Below are positions 42,376 through 54,200 of a DNA stretch of 64,000 nt, piece by piece. The translations under genes and the position numbers were made by a program. The DNA lies in assembly GCA_027919835.1 (NCBI GenBank), contig JANVFP010000020.1:1012857-1076856 (forward strand). Direction: 5' to 3'. This DNA comes from Lentinula raphanica (lineage: Eukaryota > Basidiomycota > Agaricomycetes > Agaricales > Omphalotaceae). Within the stretch, counting starts at the first letter, position 1. Every line of letters begins with the position of its first letter. Under the pieces are notes generated by a model. The model ran no database searches. It was not told where the DNA came from and worked only from the letters and a program-made list of their open reading frames with translations.

Positions 42376-45321
42376 ATGTCTACTTCTCATGAACGAGAAC
42401 CATTACTATCTCGCAATGCAACTGGAACCCGAAAGACGCGCTTGGGACCTCATGAAATATCAAAAACCATGAGATATGGGATATTAGCCGGAGTGTGGAT
42501 GGCTACCTTTCTCTCGGTACGTGAATCAACTAGCTCTTCTGTTTTCGATGCCTTTACCACTCAAAAGTATAGAGCGTGAACAGTAAGTAGCCCCACCAGA
42601 AATATCTTCTGCAAGGAAGCTTAGATCTCATTCAGTGACGCTTGTACCTACAAGTATATTCTTAATATCCTTTCTTTCGACATCTCATGGAAAACAGTGC
42701 TTCCTTCCATATCGTCCGAATTTCAGAAATCGCATCAGGCAAGCTGGCTTGGTACAGCGTGCGTTAAGGCATACCGCTTGCTTCTGTGCACATAATCTCT
42801 TCCACTTACGCTGACTACAGTTACTTACTCGCAACATCGACATTCACACCGTTATACGGCCGTTTAGCAAATGTATTGGGGAGACGTGGAGCGTCTCAGG
42901 TTGCAGTTCTTTTCACCGGACTAGGAACTATCGCATGTGGGCTTTCGACGAACATGGAAATGTTGATAGCCTCTCGGTTTGTAAGTTCTACATTTCCGTT
43001 ATAGGCCGTTCTAATATTCACTTGTTCCGGCAACCAATCCTGGATTAGCTCGCGGGTATCGGGGGTGGTGGTGTTAACACCATAGCCACGTAAGCACATC
43101 TATGGCAATCTGAAGTCCATGCTAATACTTCTCGAATCCCAGAATTGTCGTCAGTGACATGTATTCTTTAAGAGTATGTTACCTTGGTAAATGGACTACG
43201 GAGAAATCCTAGCTTACTACCATTTCCAGGACAGGGGCTTAGCTCAAGGTGTAGCTAGCGTTTTCAACGGGGTAACGGAGTCTCTTCGCGGGAGTTGCAT
43301 CAGCATATCTGCTGACGCCTGCTTTCGTATAGCTCGGACTTGGTTTTGGCGGACCTCTGGGAGGGTTGATAACTGACTGGTATGTGATTATCCAAGTCGG
43401 AGAAGCGGCACACGCCCTAGTTCATCTGCATCTCATTCTCTGATAATCTTCCAAAAGGCTTGGATGGCGATGGGCATTCCTCTGCCAAGTCCCTCTCTTT
43501 GTGCTCTCACTTCTTCTAACCACGATAAATCTGCGCTATGTAACGAAAGGAAGAGGAAAGAGCACGATAGAGGTCTTAAAGCGGATCGATTATCTTGGTA
43601 GTTTCACTTTGCTGATCTCGGTAAGTTTTTTCCTCTGATCTCATGGATGTAACGATATGAATGATATGTTCTAGGTCGGCTCAATGCTCTTCTTTCTCAG
43701 TACTCGATTCAATGCCAACATTCCTGTGAGTTTCGTGACCTGACTTCGAAGTAAATTCCTGAGCTGAACTAGTGGAGGAATAGTGGTCTGACGCACGAGT
43801 CATAGCACCCCTAGTGATTTCGGTTGTATTCTTTGTCGTTTTCGTTTTCGCAGAACTCTATATCGCTCCCGAACCCGTCTTGGCGCCGTTCCTTTTGAAA
43901 CAGAGAATACCTGTTCTCGTTGGGATATCCAATTTCCTCGTGGCACTCTGCAACTTTACAATCACCTATTTCTTCCCTATGTGGTTCCAGACAGTCATGT
44001 TGACGAATGCTTCCACGGCTGGTTCGTTACATTTGCTCTATGAATGCTTGATCGCTCATTTCCACGATCAGGCCTCCACATTCTTCCCAACAGCATATCG
44101 ATGTCACTGGGATCAGTGTTTGCGGGTTGGATGATGCATCGGACTGGAAAGTACAAGTTGATCAATATGATTTTCGGTATTTTTCCTTTCATCGGCACGA
44201 TATTGATCAGTCGAATACGCGAGGATTCCGGTTGGATCCAGTCGTGGTTCAGCATTGTGCGCGAATAATTCTTACTGCATATGGGATAGATAGCTAACTG
44301 GTACACCATCAAGATACCCATGGGATTTGGAAATGCCGTCGTGTTACAGACTATGCTCAGTGCGTCTTTTCTATTTTTGTCCTAGAGTCTTGGTTGACCA
44401 TTTTCTCGATTCTAATCTAGTCGCCTTACTGGCACACATACCAGGTAACCATCGCCGCCTATGCACCTGTTGTGAAGGATATGCCTGTACATTGAATCTT
44501 TCTAGAATCTCACATGGCCGTTGGTACTGGATTTGGTCAATTGTTTAGAGGAATAGGTAAGCACTGAGCAGATGCCATTCGTCCGCCACATTTGCCTGTG
44601 CGACGTCGAATTTAGGTCAAGTTGGAGGAGTTGCTATCTCCTCCGCGATCTTTCAGTGGAAATTAGACGGTGCGCTCAGAGAGCGAATCGATGACCCCGA
44701 TGCGGAAGAGGTACGATATTCTCACAATCAAACCATGCGTTGCCCTAGACAAGCCCCTTGTAGATTATCACATACATCAGACAAAATGCTAGAGCAGTCG
44801 CCACACTTGAGCCCAGATTACAACGCATAGCCCGAGATTCATACTCTGTTAGCTTAAGAACGGTGTTCTTCTTTGCCTCCGTGTCGACATTGTTGGCGTA
44901 CATTGCACGGCTCCCGGTGAGTTATTTGAATATCATACATGCTCTGTCGATCCACTAACATCGTTTATTTCACTCAAAGATACCCGAAAAAGATTTAGAC
45001 AGTCGACCTCGGTCCAATTCCGCTCCTCCATTACCACCTTTATCGGCTCCTTTCCCTTCTTCAGCGGCGTCTTTGACTTCCAAAAGGCGCAGTCGCGAGA
45101 TAGAAGGGGACCCGGACGAGAGTGAAGAACCAAGTGTGTCGACTACACCAGATTCGGAAGTATCAGAAGATGAGACTTTCCTCCCGGTATCGAGCTCGCC
45201 AACGACGGTACCGAGAAGGACGCGTCGTCTGTCGGCGTTCGAGTCTACAGAAGGAATATTGGACTTGGAAAGCAGGAGGATTGGGGGGTCTGCGAGGACT
45301 GGCAGTAGTGTGGTGGACTAG
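42376..45321 (+). CDS. MFS transporter, drug:H+ antiporter-2 / VBA-like
   Basis: Start at MSTSHEREPLLSRNATG, an N-terminus with the dileucine-type sorting signal seen in vacuolar transporters. About ten short introns are required. Joined exons read SVNMTLVPTMLPSISSEF, QASWLGTAYLLATSTFTPLY (motif C region), GRLANVLGRRGASQ (loop 2-3 motif), LAGIGGGGVNTIATIVVSDM, LGLGFGGPLGGLITDW, IYLAPEP-like core helices and GTGFGQLFRGIGQVGGVAIS. The long cytosolic tail is Ser/Pro-rich (SNSAPPLPPLSAPFPSSA, then acidic repeats). Family members move basic amino acids or xenobiotics. It could export the metabolite, but the intervening KH gene and the vacuolar-type N-terminus leave this open. Internal exon limits were not all fixed. 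Confidence 0.8.
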
Positions 45322-45963
45322 AATATGATCAGTGAGATAGTATATAACTGCATTCCAGTTGATTTTCTCTCTTGTGCAGTTGGTAGGATTTCTTGATATA
45401 TGGATAGACTCTTATTGATCTTCCGATTGGCAGAAAATGCTTGTTAGGCTATTCGATTAAAAGAATTTCGCACCGCTATCTACCCAGCTGTACTTCATCC
45501 GTGCTGAGTTCCTCCTTTAACTTTGCAAATATATTTAGCAAGTGTTCGACAGGTCTAAGATAGGTAAAAAGGCCTATAGGACCTCAAGGACGCGCCCGTA
45601 GCTGGACAATAATAGCTCTTATCAAACCAATCCACAACGCGCCTTGCTCGAATCTTGCATGTACTGTGGATACCCATCGACATCAATCACCGCTTCCGTC
45701 TCGAGATGTGTACTTGATGATCCCAACTCAACATATAATTGTAAGCTCAAGATTGACGATTTACCCAGAATTTTGCTGGTCAAATTCCGCTTTCTTTATC
45801 ATCGCTCATCATCGAAATTGTTGTGGGTCGCCCTCTTTGTCCACGAATATTCTCCGTGATAGTTCTTTCGATTCGCTGGTTAGTAAACAATTCATTGGAT
45901 TTCCCCGCTCGCATCATGCCTGTGATTCATGTCGATGACTTTCATGCTCATTAGAACCAAACC
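45322..45963. other. Intergenic, no gene recognised
   Basis: About 640 bp between the MFS gene and a small secreted-protein gene. Nothing else supported. Confidence 0.45.
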
Positions 45964-46708
45964 ATGCGCTTCAACCGAATTTATGTCTTCCTCTGTTGTT
46001 TTGCTGCGGTATATTGCGTACCAATGGGTAGCTCGATGTCGACCCTATCCGAGGTGAGTCTTGTCATTTACGACCTTGCTAGAGAACTTCTCTGAGTCCA
46101 TTTATGCAGAAGCCCAAGGAGTCAGGCCAAGAACAGTCGCAGACTTCAAAGTGGAAATCGTTGTTCAAAGTGAGTTGATCGTCCTCAGTCGATCTTGTTC
46201 TATGCTGATCTGGTCTGTTCTCGTTCAGAAACCAAACTGGTGGTGCAGGTACCCCAAGTATAAACTCGACAAAGATGGTTGCCCCCTCTTTCGCGATTAT
46301 CGTAGCGGAGAGGCAACTGAGGCACGCCGCACCTCAGACATCTATGTCGAATTCCTTAATGAGGGTCCGGATAACAGCAATTGGCGCTGGCCCGATGCTC
46401 CCGCTCCCATACGGCACAGACTTCATCTTGCCCTGTGGAACAGGTATAAAAAGACGCCGTCGTTTCGGAACTTTGTAAAGGCCAACTATCAAGGTCTATC
46501 GATATCTCTCACATTGGTCAACTCGTACGAAGGGGACCGTGATGCGAAGACATTTCGTATTAGGTACTATACAGATATCTTTGCATTGGTCACCGAGATG
46601 CAAGCGGACCTCAAGGTCGATTTTGGATGCACGGAGGAACGACGGTGTGAGGGTGAGATAGATAGCGAAGGTAGATTTGTTTCACACAGAGTAGTTACTG
46701 AGGGGTAG
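45964..46708 (+). CDS. Predicted secreted protein, unknown function
   Basis: Three exons (45964-46053, 46110-46169, 46229-46708) encode 209 residues. The first 20 residues form a signal peptide (MRFNRIYVFLCCFAAVYCVP). A Gln/Ser/Lys stretch precedes a compact domain with KPNWWCRYPKYKLDKDGCPL, RTSDIYVEFLNEGPDNSNWR and two late Cys residues (FGCTEERRCEG). I do not recognise the family. All splice phases agree and the product is complete. A similarly built gene (signal peptide, one early intron, about 180 residues) follows on the same strand, without obvious sequence similarity. Confidence 0.65.
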
Positions 46709-47440
46709 TCGAAGCGATCCTCTTGTTCCTTCGAAGAGCAAAGTTAATATTTATTTTACCAGTGTGTTGTACTCTTCCTATCTCTCTCGTTGTCCTATTC
46801 TGGTGTTTCTATTTCATTTCATTTCTCTACAACATTGTTGATGAAAGACATTCCACCGTCTCTGCTTGGCTCACAACCAGCATCCCGCAACAAAAAGTTT
46901 GGAAACCAAGAAACACAGAAAGGATTAGCAAGGATCTGAGATATGTCCATGCGAAAATGATTTGTACATACCACATCCCAAGTTGGTAGTCCTATCTTTC
47001 CCCAGTTGATGGATGTTCGATTTTTTTTACCACCCAATGATGGCTACGAGGCTGTTCGAAGGCTCCCGGTGGCGAAACGAACGCGTTTCGAGTATTTTTG
47101 ACATTAGGATTCTCCGTTGGAGGACTTATCAAGTCACTCATCGATGCGTTTCGGCTTGAATGGTAGATTTGAATGGGGGCGGGAAGCCATAGGGAACTAC
47201 ACCACAGTGGCAGAGCTCGAGGCGATGTGATACGAGACGCCGATAGTGCATATCCATCGATAATCGTTCGCCATGACTGGCATCAGATTGATGATACACC
47301 CGTTCGTTAGTAGTATGTACTCGTTCTGACCTGAATAGCTCAACTTGCTGTTCAACCGGAATTCTTGTGTGTACCGTCGTTTGACTTGTATTTCTGAGCT
47401 GACTGGAGGCACACAGTGAACGAAAAACAGTTCGAAAAAC
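46709..47440. other. Intergenic, no gene recognised
   Basis: About 730 bp between two small plus-strand genes. No additional gene or repeat recognised. Confidence 0.45.
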
Positions 47441-48049
47441 ATGTTAGGAAGGCCAAGGCTTGTGAGGATCGCGAGGACGCTCTTCTTTTTCTTTGGTGTA
47501 TGTGCATTACCTGCCGACGTGAGTGATATGTGTTACTATCTTCTGGGACGTTCAGACTGATACAAGTGGGGTGCACATCAGAGACGGAGTGTGAGAACCT
47601 TGCGGGAGAGATACATCCGGGTGGCGAAAGAGCAGGGGTTTGAACCAAACGCGAATTGGAACGTCCAAGCCCACCTCCACACAAAGAACCCGCCTGCGAT
47701 AAAAAACTCGAGCACGATCATTGTGGGATGGCTCCCGCCTGATTTTGATGACACTGCAGACATCAAAACATGGCGCATAGTTCGGGATCATCCTCTGGTT
47801 GTGCCCACGGGGAGCACAGTTAATTGGGTAAAGACCGAAAATCTGCTGTTTTCGGAGATCCTGAACAACCATGACGTGCTGCGGTTGGACGTAGAAGGGA
47901 CGATGGTGACGATCATCTATGATCATTCCACTTGTAGTTTTGAGCGTGCAGCTCCTTCGAGTGTGAAGAATGTGTACTTTCGGTTGGATACAAAAGGAAT
48001 GGACGAAAACAAGCAAACAGCTTGGGCGAGTGTGGAATTGGGTAAATAG
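47441..48049 (+). CDS. Predicted secreted protein, unknown function
   Basis: Two exons (47441-47518, 47582-48049) encode 181 residues. The start MLGRPRLVRIARTLFFFFGV has an n-region rich in Arg and a Phe-rich hydrophobic core ending CALPAD, consistent with a signal peptide. The mature part has TSTIIVGW-like strands, TWRIVRDHPLVVPTGSTVNW and a single late Cys. No family recognised. Phase and stop are clean. Confidence 0.6.
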
Positions 48050-48196
48050 ATAAGACTTCTCTGGACGAACGAAGTTCAGTGTTTGCCAGCAACCTGTGTT
48101 AACGTTACACGAATACAAATACAATTACAACTTTACCATCAACGCATAAGCGCTCAACGTCCTTGGCAACGCTCTACCACACTTGAACGAAGGAAC

Positions 48197-49206
48197 TCAA
48201 TCTTCCACATCAAACTCTGAACTTGGAATTCGACGATGAAAGAGTGAGCGAGTGAGAAGGATGGTATCTCGCTTTTGAGGAGGAGCAGTGGGCTCTGAGC
48301 TTGTGTCTGTCGCAGTGCTCGTCGTGCTGCTCGTCGGCTCGCTCTGTTGATCTGTAGCGGTTACCTGGGAGAAGGAAGAGGTTGATGAGGTGATGGAGTT
48401 GGATAGAAATGAAGAAAAGAACTTGCCGTCCCCATTTCGCTTGGGCCATTCTCGTTGGTTTTCATAAGGTCTCCGATAACGATACCAGTCCCTAACATTG
48501 CCGCCCCACCAGCAGCGATCGACCATTTTTGTTTGGTGGTGAGGGAGTTCTTAGGCGGGTGTTGTCCCTCCTCCTTCTTCCCTGCAACGTCCCCCTCCTT
48601 CCTCTCCTTCTCCCTTGACAGAGGACGGGAGAAATTGGGAACTTTCTGGACGCCCTCAGATGATCCAGAGGGGTTTCGGCTGTGAGAGGGAGACGAGGAG
48701 GAATGCTCAGGTACGATGTCAAGTCTGTATCTGTCATGTGTAATCCCAATTGGCAACTTGGGCACGGGAGGCAGGGGACGGGTGGGAGGAGGCGAACCAG
48801 GGGGAGTGCCAACGTGGTTCGCCACTGTCTCCCATTGCATCTCTTCCAGAGGAGTCAAAGGACCAGGGCGTTCAAGAGGGACTTTAGGAGGTCTAGGAGG
48901 GATGGCGGGACTGTTGATCGCGGCACCAGAAGCAGGCAGAGCCTTCCCCTTGTTCTCAACTGGAGAAGGCGGAGGTGTCATCTTGGGTTGAGGATGAGGT
49001 CCTCTAGCAGCCTCACCCTGGCTCGAACGTGGAGAAGAGGGAGGCGTGTTCTCCTTTGTCGTTACAGGATGAGATTCGGGACCATTGATTGTGGAGCGCT
49101 CAGATATAATCGACAGGTGTGCGCTTGGATTGACTATGGGAACAGCGTGGGCCGCGAGAGCGAGAGCGAGGGTTATGAATGGAATCAGCGTTTTCTGGGT
49201 TCGCAT
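48197..49206 (-). CDS. Predicted secreted Pro-rich protein with Gly-rich hydrophobic helix (paralogue A)
   Basis: Two exons (48427-49206, 48197-48364) encode 315 residues. The intron is GC-AG (ACG/GCAAGT..CCCAG). The N-terminus MRTQKTLIPFITLALALAAH is a signal peptide and nearly matches the next gene upstream on this strand. A long Pro/Ser-rich region follows (PPSSPRSSQGEAARGPHPQP). Next comes a Gly-x3-Gly hydrophobic helix, KWSIAAGGAAMLGTGIVIGD, then an acidic Ser/Thr stretch. The end, KRDTILLTRSLFHRRIPSSE, has a Lys-Arg site and a His-Arg-Arg motif shared with the paralogue. A processed tail peptide is possible, since Kex2-type enzymes cut after Lys-Arg, but this is inference. Confidence 0.65.
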
Positions 49207-49542
49207 GTCTGCGCGCGCGCGTTTGCTATGTCCGGACCAGCCGGACAAAAGGTAAAGTGTGAATGAGATGGAGGGGAAGGAAGGGAGGGAAGGAAGGGAA
49301 GGTGAAAGGTGATGTTCTCTGGGAAGAAATTCTTATCAAAACCGCAGTGGATATGTATGTCTCCGTCGGCTTTTCTCACTCAAAACGCGTATCAGAATCG
49401 CATCGGCTTCCGACAGACGACTTGGGGAAGGTTTAAGACGTACGTAGAAGACACGTTCTTCCTCATTGCTGTACAAACTAAAGGACATATTCAACTAGGA
49501 GAAACAAAAAAAGTTTTCGTGTCATGAAACGCTTCGCTTTTC

Positions 49543-50731
49543 CTAATCCAAATCCCAACGAGCGACTCTGCGGTGGTGCAGGGATCGGATGAGGTCTCTC
49601 TTGCGCATCATGCCCGACTGATCCATGCTCGTACCCGTACCCGTACCCGTACCCATACCCATAGACCCATCACTTGTACCCGTACCCGTACCCATACTTC
49701 CATCACCCATACCCATACTTCCATCACTAGTGCCTGTCGCCCCACCCGCGGTCATATCCATGTTCGCAGAACCAGCCTATCATGAAGAATTCCCAAAGAT
49801 GAGCTATAGCAGGATTGTAGAACGAGCTTCGTGACTTACCACTCCACCCCCTTCAGTCATACCCGTAGAAGTCGCCCCAGTTCCCGTCTGCCCGCTAGAA
49901 CTCGAGCCCGCCTCGTAGGCAAGACCGCCAGCAATAGCAGCGCCGCTGACGCCACCAGCCACGAATATTCCAGTCCCTATCGCCCCGTACTTGGCTATCT
50001 TCTTGGCTTGATCACTTGTCATGGCTGCCTTCGCTTGACTAATCTTGCCCATGAATCCTTTCTTCTGAGGGTCCCCTTCCTTCGGCTTCGCGTCCCCTGG
50101 ATGGTTGCCTTCGTGCTTCTCGTCCCCTGGATGGTTGCCTTCATGCTTCTTGTCCACTTCGTGCTCGTTTGCAAGGGGTGACCCTGGGGGAGTAGGGTTG
50201 CCTTCGTGGTGGGGAGGACGGTGGCCTTCGTTCTTCTCGTTTGCAAGGGGTGACCCTGGGGAGTAGGGTTGCCTTCGTGGTGGGGAGGACGGTTGCCTTC
50301 GTGGGGAGGACGGTTTCCGCTGTTGCCTTCGGGTGGCGTCACTCCGTACTGATGATGCTGGGGATTTACACCTGGCGGTCCTCCAGAATGATGTTGGTTT
50401 GCATTCTCAAACTCCCCACTTTTCGGCTTCTTTTCTGGGGCATAATACTCTGTTATGTGGTGCGTCCCTTCAGTCGGCTCTTGGTGCCGACGATAGATCG
50501 AACTGGTGAAGGAAGACGAAGGGGTCTGACCCTCGGTTCGTCTGGAAAGATCGGCACCAGCGGGGGAACGTCGACAACACCGCGTGCTTCGACAGGTACA
50601 TCGAAAACTCCTCTAGCGACGGCTGTCTGAGCATAGCCTCGTTCGTTGGAGGGAGAAGGCGTAGGAGCAGCGTTGGCGGCGAGTGTGAGCGCCAGAGTGA
50701 CAAAAGGGATAAGTGTGTTGTACGTGCGCAT
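49543..50731 (-). CDS. Predicted secreted protein, paralogue B, frame-broken
   Basis: The start MRTYNTLIPFVTLALTLAAN is a signal peptide close to paralogue A. The rest is spread over several frames: ITEYYAPEKKPKSGEFENAN, then repeats of KHEGNHPGDE, a Gly-rich hydrophobic helix (YGAIGTGIFVAGGVSGAAIA), a Gly/Thr/Ser-Met repeat region and the end RKRDLIRSLHHRRVARWDLD, parallel to paralogue A. One break is pinpointed. A duplicated segment reads CTGGGGAGTAGG at 50256-50267 but CTGGGGGAGTAGG in the sister repeat nearby, and restoring the extra G restores the frame. A second one-base change is needed nearer the start. This is an assembly error or a young pseudogene. Confidence 0.55.
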
Positions 50732-53116
50732 TGTCTGTCGAGTGTTTTGAAGTAGCTCAGTGAGTGATTTAATCGACCATGATTCCGTTTCTCACCTAGA
50801 GATACGTCCAAGAAAGGATAACAAACGTTTCGAGTTGTCGAATGAAGAAAACTTTTCGTCAAGATATGAACTTTGTTCACCGGACCAGCCGATGAAGACA
50901 GTGCGATACGAAACGGTGAGGAAGAGCTTGAACGCGTGTCAAAGAACCACCAGGGTTTATGGGGGAGAGAAAAAAGTGTTTGCCAAGTTCCGATGGGTCT
51001 TTAACGAATTTTTTTCTGATAATGATAAGCGAGAGATGGCGCGAAGGCTGTGATAGTAGTCATGCGGTATCCAAATCACCACCGTCGGGGGAAGCTTTCA
51101 CGGGAGCCAAAATATCTCGAACGTTTCAGGCCTCTCGATGTTCCTTCCATGATCTTCGATAGGGCCCCATCTTCTTGGACTGACACGAACCGTGAAATCT
51201 TCATGGTCTAGGACACAGACGACGAAGACAAGCGCCGTTTCCCATGCGTCGCTGGCAGAAATACGCAAGAGTAACAGTGCCGACGGGTTTCCATATAGAT
51301 CACCCTAGATTGATATGCACAGGCCGATGCACAGGCTTGCACGCTGATACACTCTGATACGATAAGCACGATTTCTTTTCTCTTCTAACAATCGCTAGCT
51401 TTAGATGCACCAACAGAGTCTACGAAGGTCCCGCAAGATGGCATTTCACCCCTCACAGATTTCTGAGGCCATCCATGAATGGTATCGGAATTCATGTACA
51501 AGCAAGGAAGGAACAACGGATGAATGTGCCAAGATGATGAGGGTGTTTCGTATATGTATAATCTGATTGGAATTGGCTCCAGTCTTGAGGGAATAGAGCC
51601 TTTGTGTGCAATGAGTGGTAGACTGTGGTAGACCGCGGGACAGCGACGCGGTAGATTGAGTAGAGAGCTTGCCATGCATGACTTCGACTCGATTCGAACT
51701 TGAGATGGGACGCTGGTCTCTACGAGTCGGATGCCACGATAGATTCGGCGAACGTAGCGTGGACACGAAGAGTGGATTTGAAAAGTGTTACTTAGTGTTG
51801 AGATTTCCTTCGGGTGACAGAGTTAAGAGTAGAAAAGCTAGTTTACCTTACAGACATGTTCGTGAGGCTATGACTATAGTAGCAAAATGAAAACATCACT
51901 GTCATACGTATAAAATACCGCGAGTGCTATAATGCAACAGAGAAAGGAATCGGAGACAAGGAGTTGGCGAGTGTTCCACTGCATACACCCATTCGACCAT
52001 GGCGCTATCATTGTTGGACGACGAAGGACCAGCGACGGGTGTGAGGTTGTGTTGAAAGCTGCCTAATAACTTAGGCAGGTACATCGTTGCGAAATTTGTT
52101 GGAGCCCTGCATACCTCTAACCGACATCTCAGAAGGATGAGATGATGGGATTCAGCATGGAGATATGCTCTCTTGCACCGGCTGAACGTCGAAAGAAAGA
52201 TAAGTCAGTCTCGTTGACGAGTATGAAAGCTGCTCACCCTAACCTTCTGTTACTACCTCTCCCTCTCCTCCTCCATCCCGCCACAGCCACTCAGCATCAT
52301 CCCTCTCCCCATCCCTTGGCACCCCATTCTTGATTTCATCTACAAACTTAGTGCAAGGAAATATCGTTGGGTGTTCTCAGCTCGGCAGCTGATGGACGTT
52401 GTTGGAAGAATGCATGTTCGAAACTCACTGGAAGCTGGACATCGTTCATCTTGTTTGAATCCCAAGGATGTTGACGAACCCAGAAAGAATTATCAGTCAT
52501 CCATTAGGACCAGAATCCTCACTCCAGCCCTTTGGTTCTTTGGGTGGCAGGATACTGATGCAATCGTGCTTGGATGGAGGCTCACATATGAGTGTGCAAT
52601 GGAGGTGAAAACAGGGAAAAAGGCTCATTGATAATGATCGGCATGTAGAGGCTGGGTTGAGCGAAACTAGAACACTAACGAAGCACAATGTGCTTTGTGA
52701 GATCTCCTGCGAGAGCATCACTCAAACGATGAATGGAGAGAAGTACGGTGAACGAACCACATATTACCCTGTCCTATATAGCGAGTGGGTTAATTTATCA
52801 AAAATATACAGCATATTGGTGAATAGAGAACACTTAGAATACCCTCCAGGACCTCCAGAAAATTTTCACCTAACGATATAATTAAGGGGATGGCGCGTTA
52901 TGGACGTTGCAGGCAATGAGCAGAAATGACAGCTTCTTTCCCACGCTTTCTATAGGCACAAAAATTTCACCGTTATTCACCACAACCACGATGAGTGTTT
53001 TACTCAACTACTATCTAGGATGCTTAGGAGTATACTTAGACACATACTGTGCATCACTGTTGGTATAGAAAAGCATGTCGACAATGAAAATTATATGTGA
53101 GAAAAAATAGAGCAAT
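50732..53116. other. Gene-poor stretch, nothing recognised
   Basis: About 2.4 kb with only short unrelated open frames on both strands. No splice-supported gene, inverted ends or RNA gene was seen. Toward 52.9 kb the sequence becomes AT-rich and passes into the tandem repeat. Confidence 0.4.
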
Positions 53117-53672
53117 TAAGCGCTCTATGTCGGATCCGACTCAGATCTAACATGTCTTGTATATCATATTATAGTCCTGGTTTTACAATAATAGTTTGTC
53201 ATATTTTCAGCACTCATAGTAGCTACTATTGAGCTGTACTATATATTTCAATAACGATTGAAGCACTGTTTTATAGTAGTTAAGCGCTCTATGTCAGATC
53301 CGACTTAGATCTAACATGTCTCGTATATTATATTATAGTCCCGTTTTTACAATAATAGTTTGTCATATTTTCAGCACTCATAGTAGCTACTATTGAGCTG
53401 TACTATATATTTCAATAGCGATTGAAGCACTGTTTTATAGTAGTTAAGCGCTCTATGTCAGATCCGACTTAGATCTAACATGTCTCGTATATTATATTAT
53501 AGTCCTGTTTTTACAATAATAGTTTGTCATATTTTCAGCACTCATAGTAGCTACTATTGAGCTGTACTATATATCTCAATATTGATTGAAGCACTGTTTT
53601 ACAGCAGTTAAGCGCTCTATGTCAGATCCGACTTAGATCTGACATGTCTCATATATTATATTGTAGTCCTGG
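53117..53672. repeat. 164-bp tandem repeat, about 3.4 copies
   Basis: Units start at 53117, 53281, 53445 and 53609, each with TAAGCGCTCTATGTC and then TCTAACATGTCTCGTATATT or a close variant. The spacing is exactly 164 bp and the last unit is partial. Each unit holds ATAGTAGCTACTATTGAG, a short palindrome-rich segment. The AAGCGC motif recurs beyond the array and again near 63 kb. Confidence 0.88.
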
Positions 53673-54200
53673 CTCTGATATCAGAAGAACATCAGATCCA
53701 TGCATGGTACATTACCTATATACTATGCTGAGACTCTATCAGTACTCTCATTGACGGTTAAAGTTATTGCTTACCTTGTAGCAAAAAAATAAAGCACATA
53801 AGCGCTCCGATATCGGAAGAAAGTCAAATGTCGGAAGAAAGTTAGAAGACAGTCAGATGCATCCATGGTACTATCTTATAGTCTATGTGATCATGTCAGA
53901 TATCAGTGGCATTTTGGAGTAGCTCTGAGGGCTGCTTGAAGCTGTTTAATGTCTTAATTGATCCAATGTCGGAAGAAAGTTGGATGTCGGAAGAGAGTCA
54001 GAAGAGAGTCAGAAGTATCTAAAGTACTACTCATTGCTCATGATACTTATCTCAGCTGTTCATAGCAGTGTAGCGTACATCTGAGACTCACTTGTGGCCG
54101 TGCTGGTAGAGTCATAATTGCTTGAAGTCTCAAGTGATCTAATGTCGGAAGAAGGTCAGATGTATGTAATATACTAAAGATTTCAGCTCAGAGGAATCTC
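53673..54200. repeat. Degenerate TCGGAAGA-type short repeats
   Basis: ATGTCGGAAGAAAGT and variants recur at least six times between about 53800 and 54160, often in close pairs, sometimes followed by TCAGA or TTAGA. They lie directly after the 164-bp array. Confidence 0.65.

Noticed and set aside
52142..52333. 63-codon frame with Leu/Pro/His-rich end
   Set aside because: Low complexity, no splice partners, no conserved motif.
53117..53672. CRISPR-like array
   Set aside because: The units are contiguous 164-bp tandem repeats without unique spacers, in a eukaryotic context.
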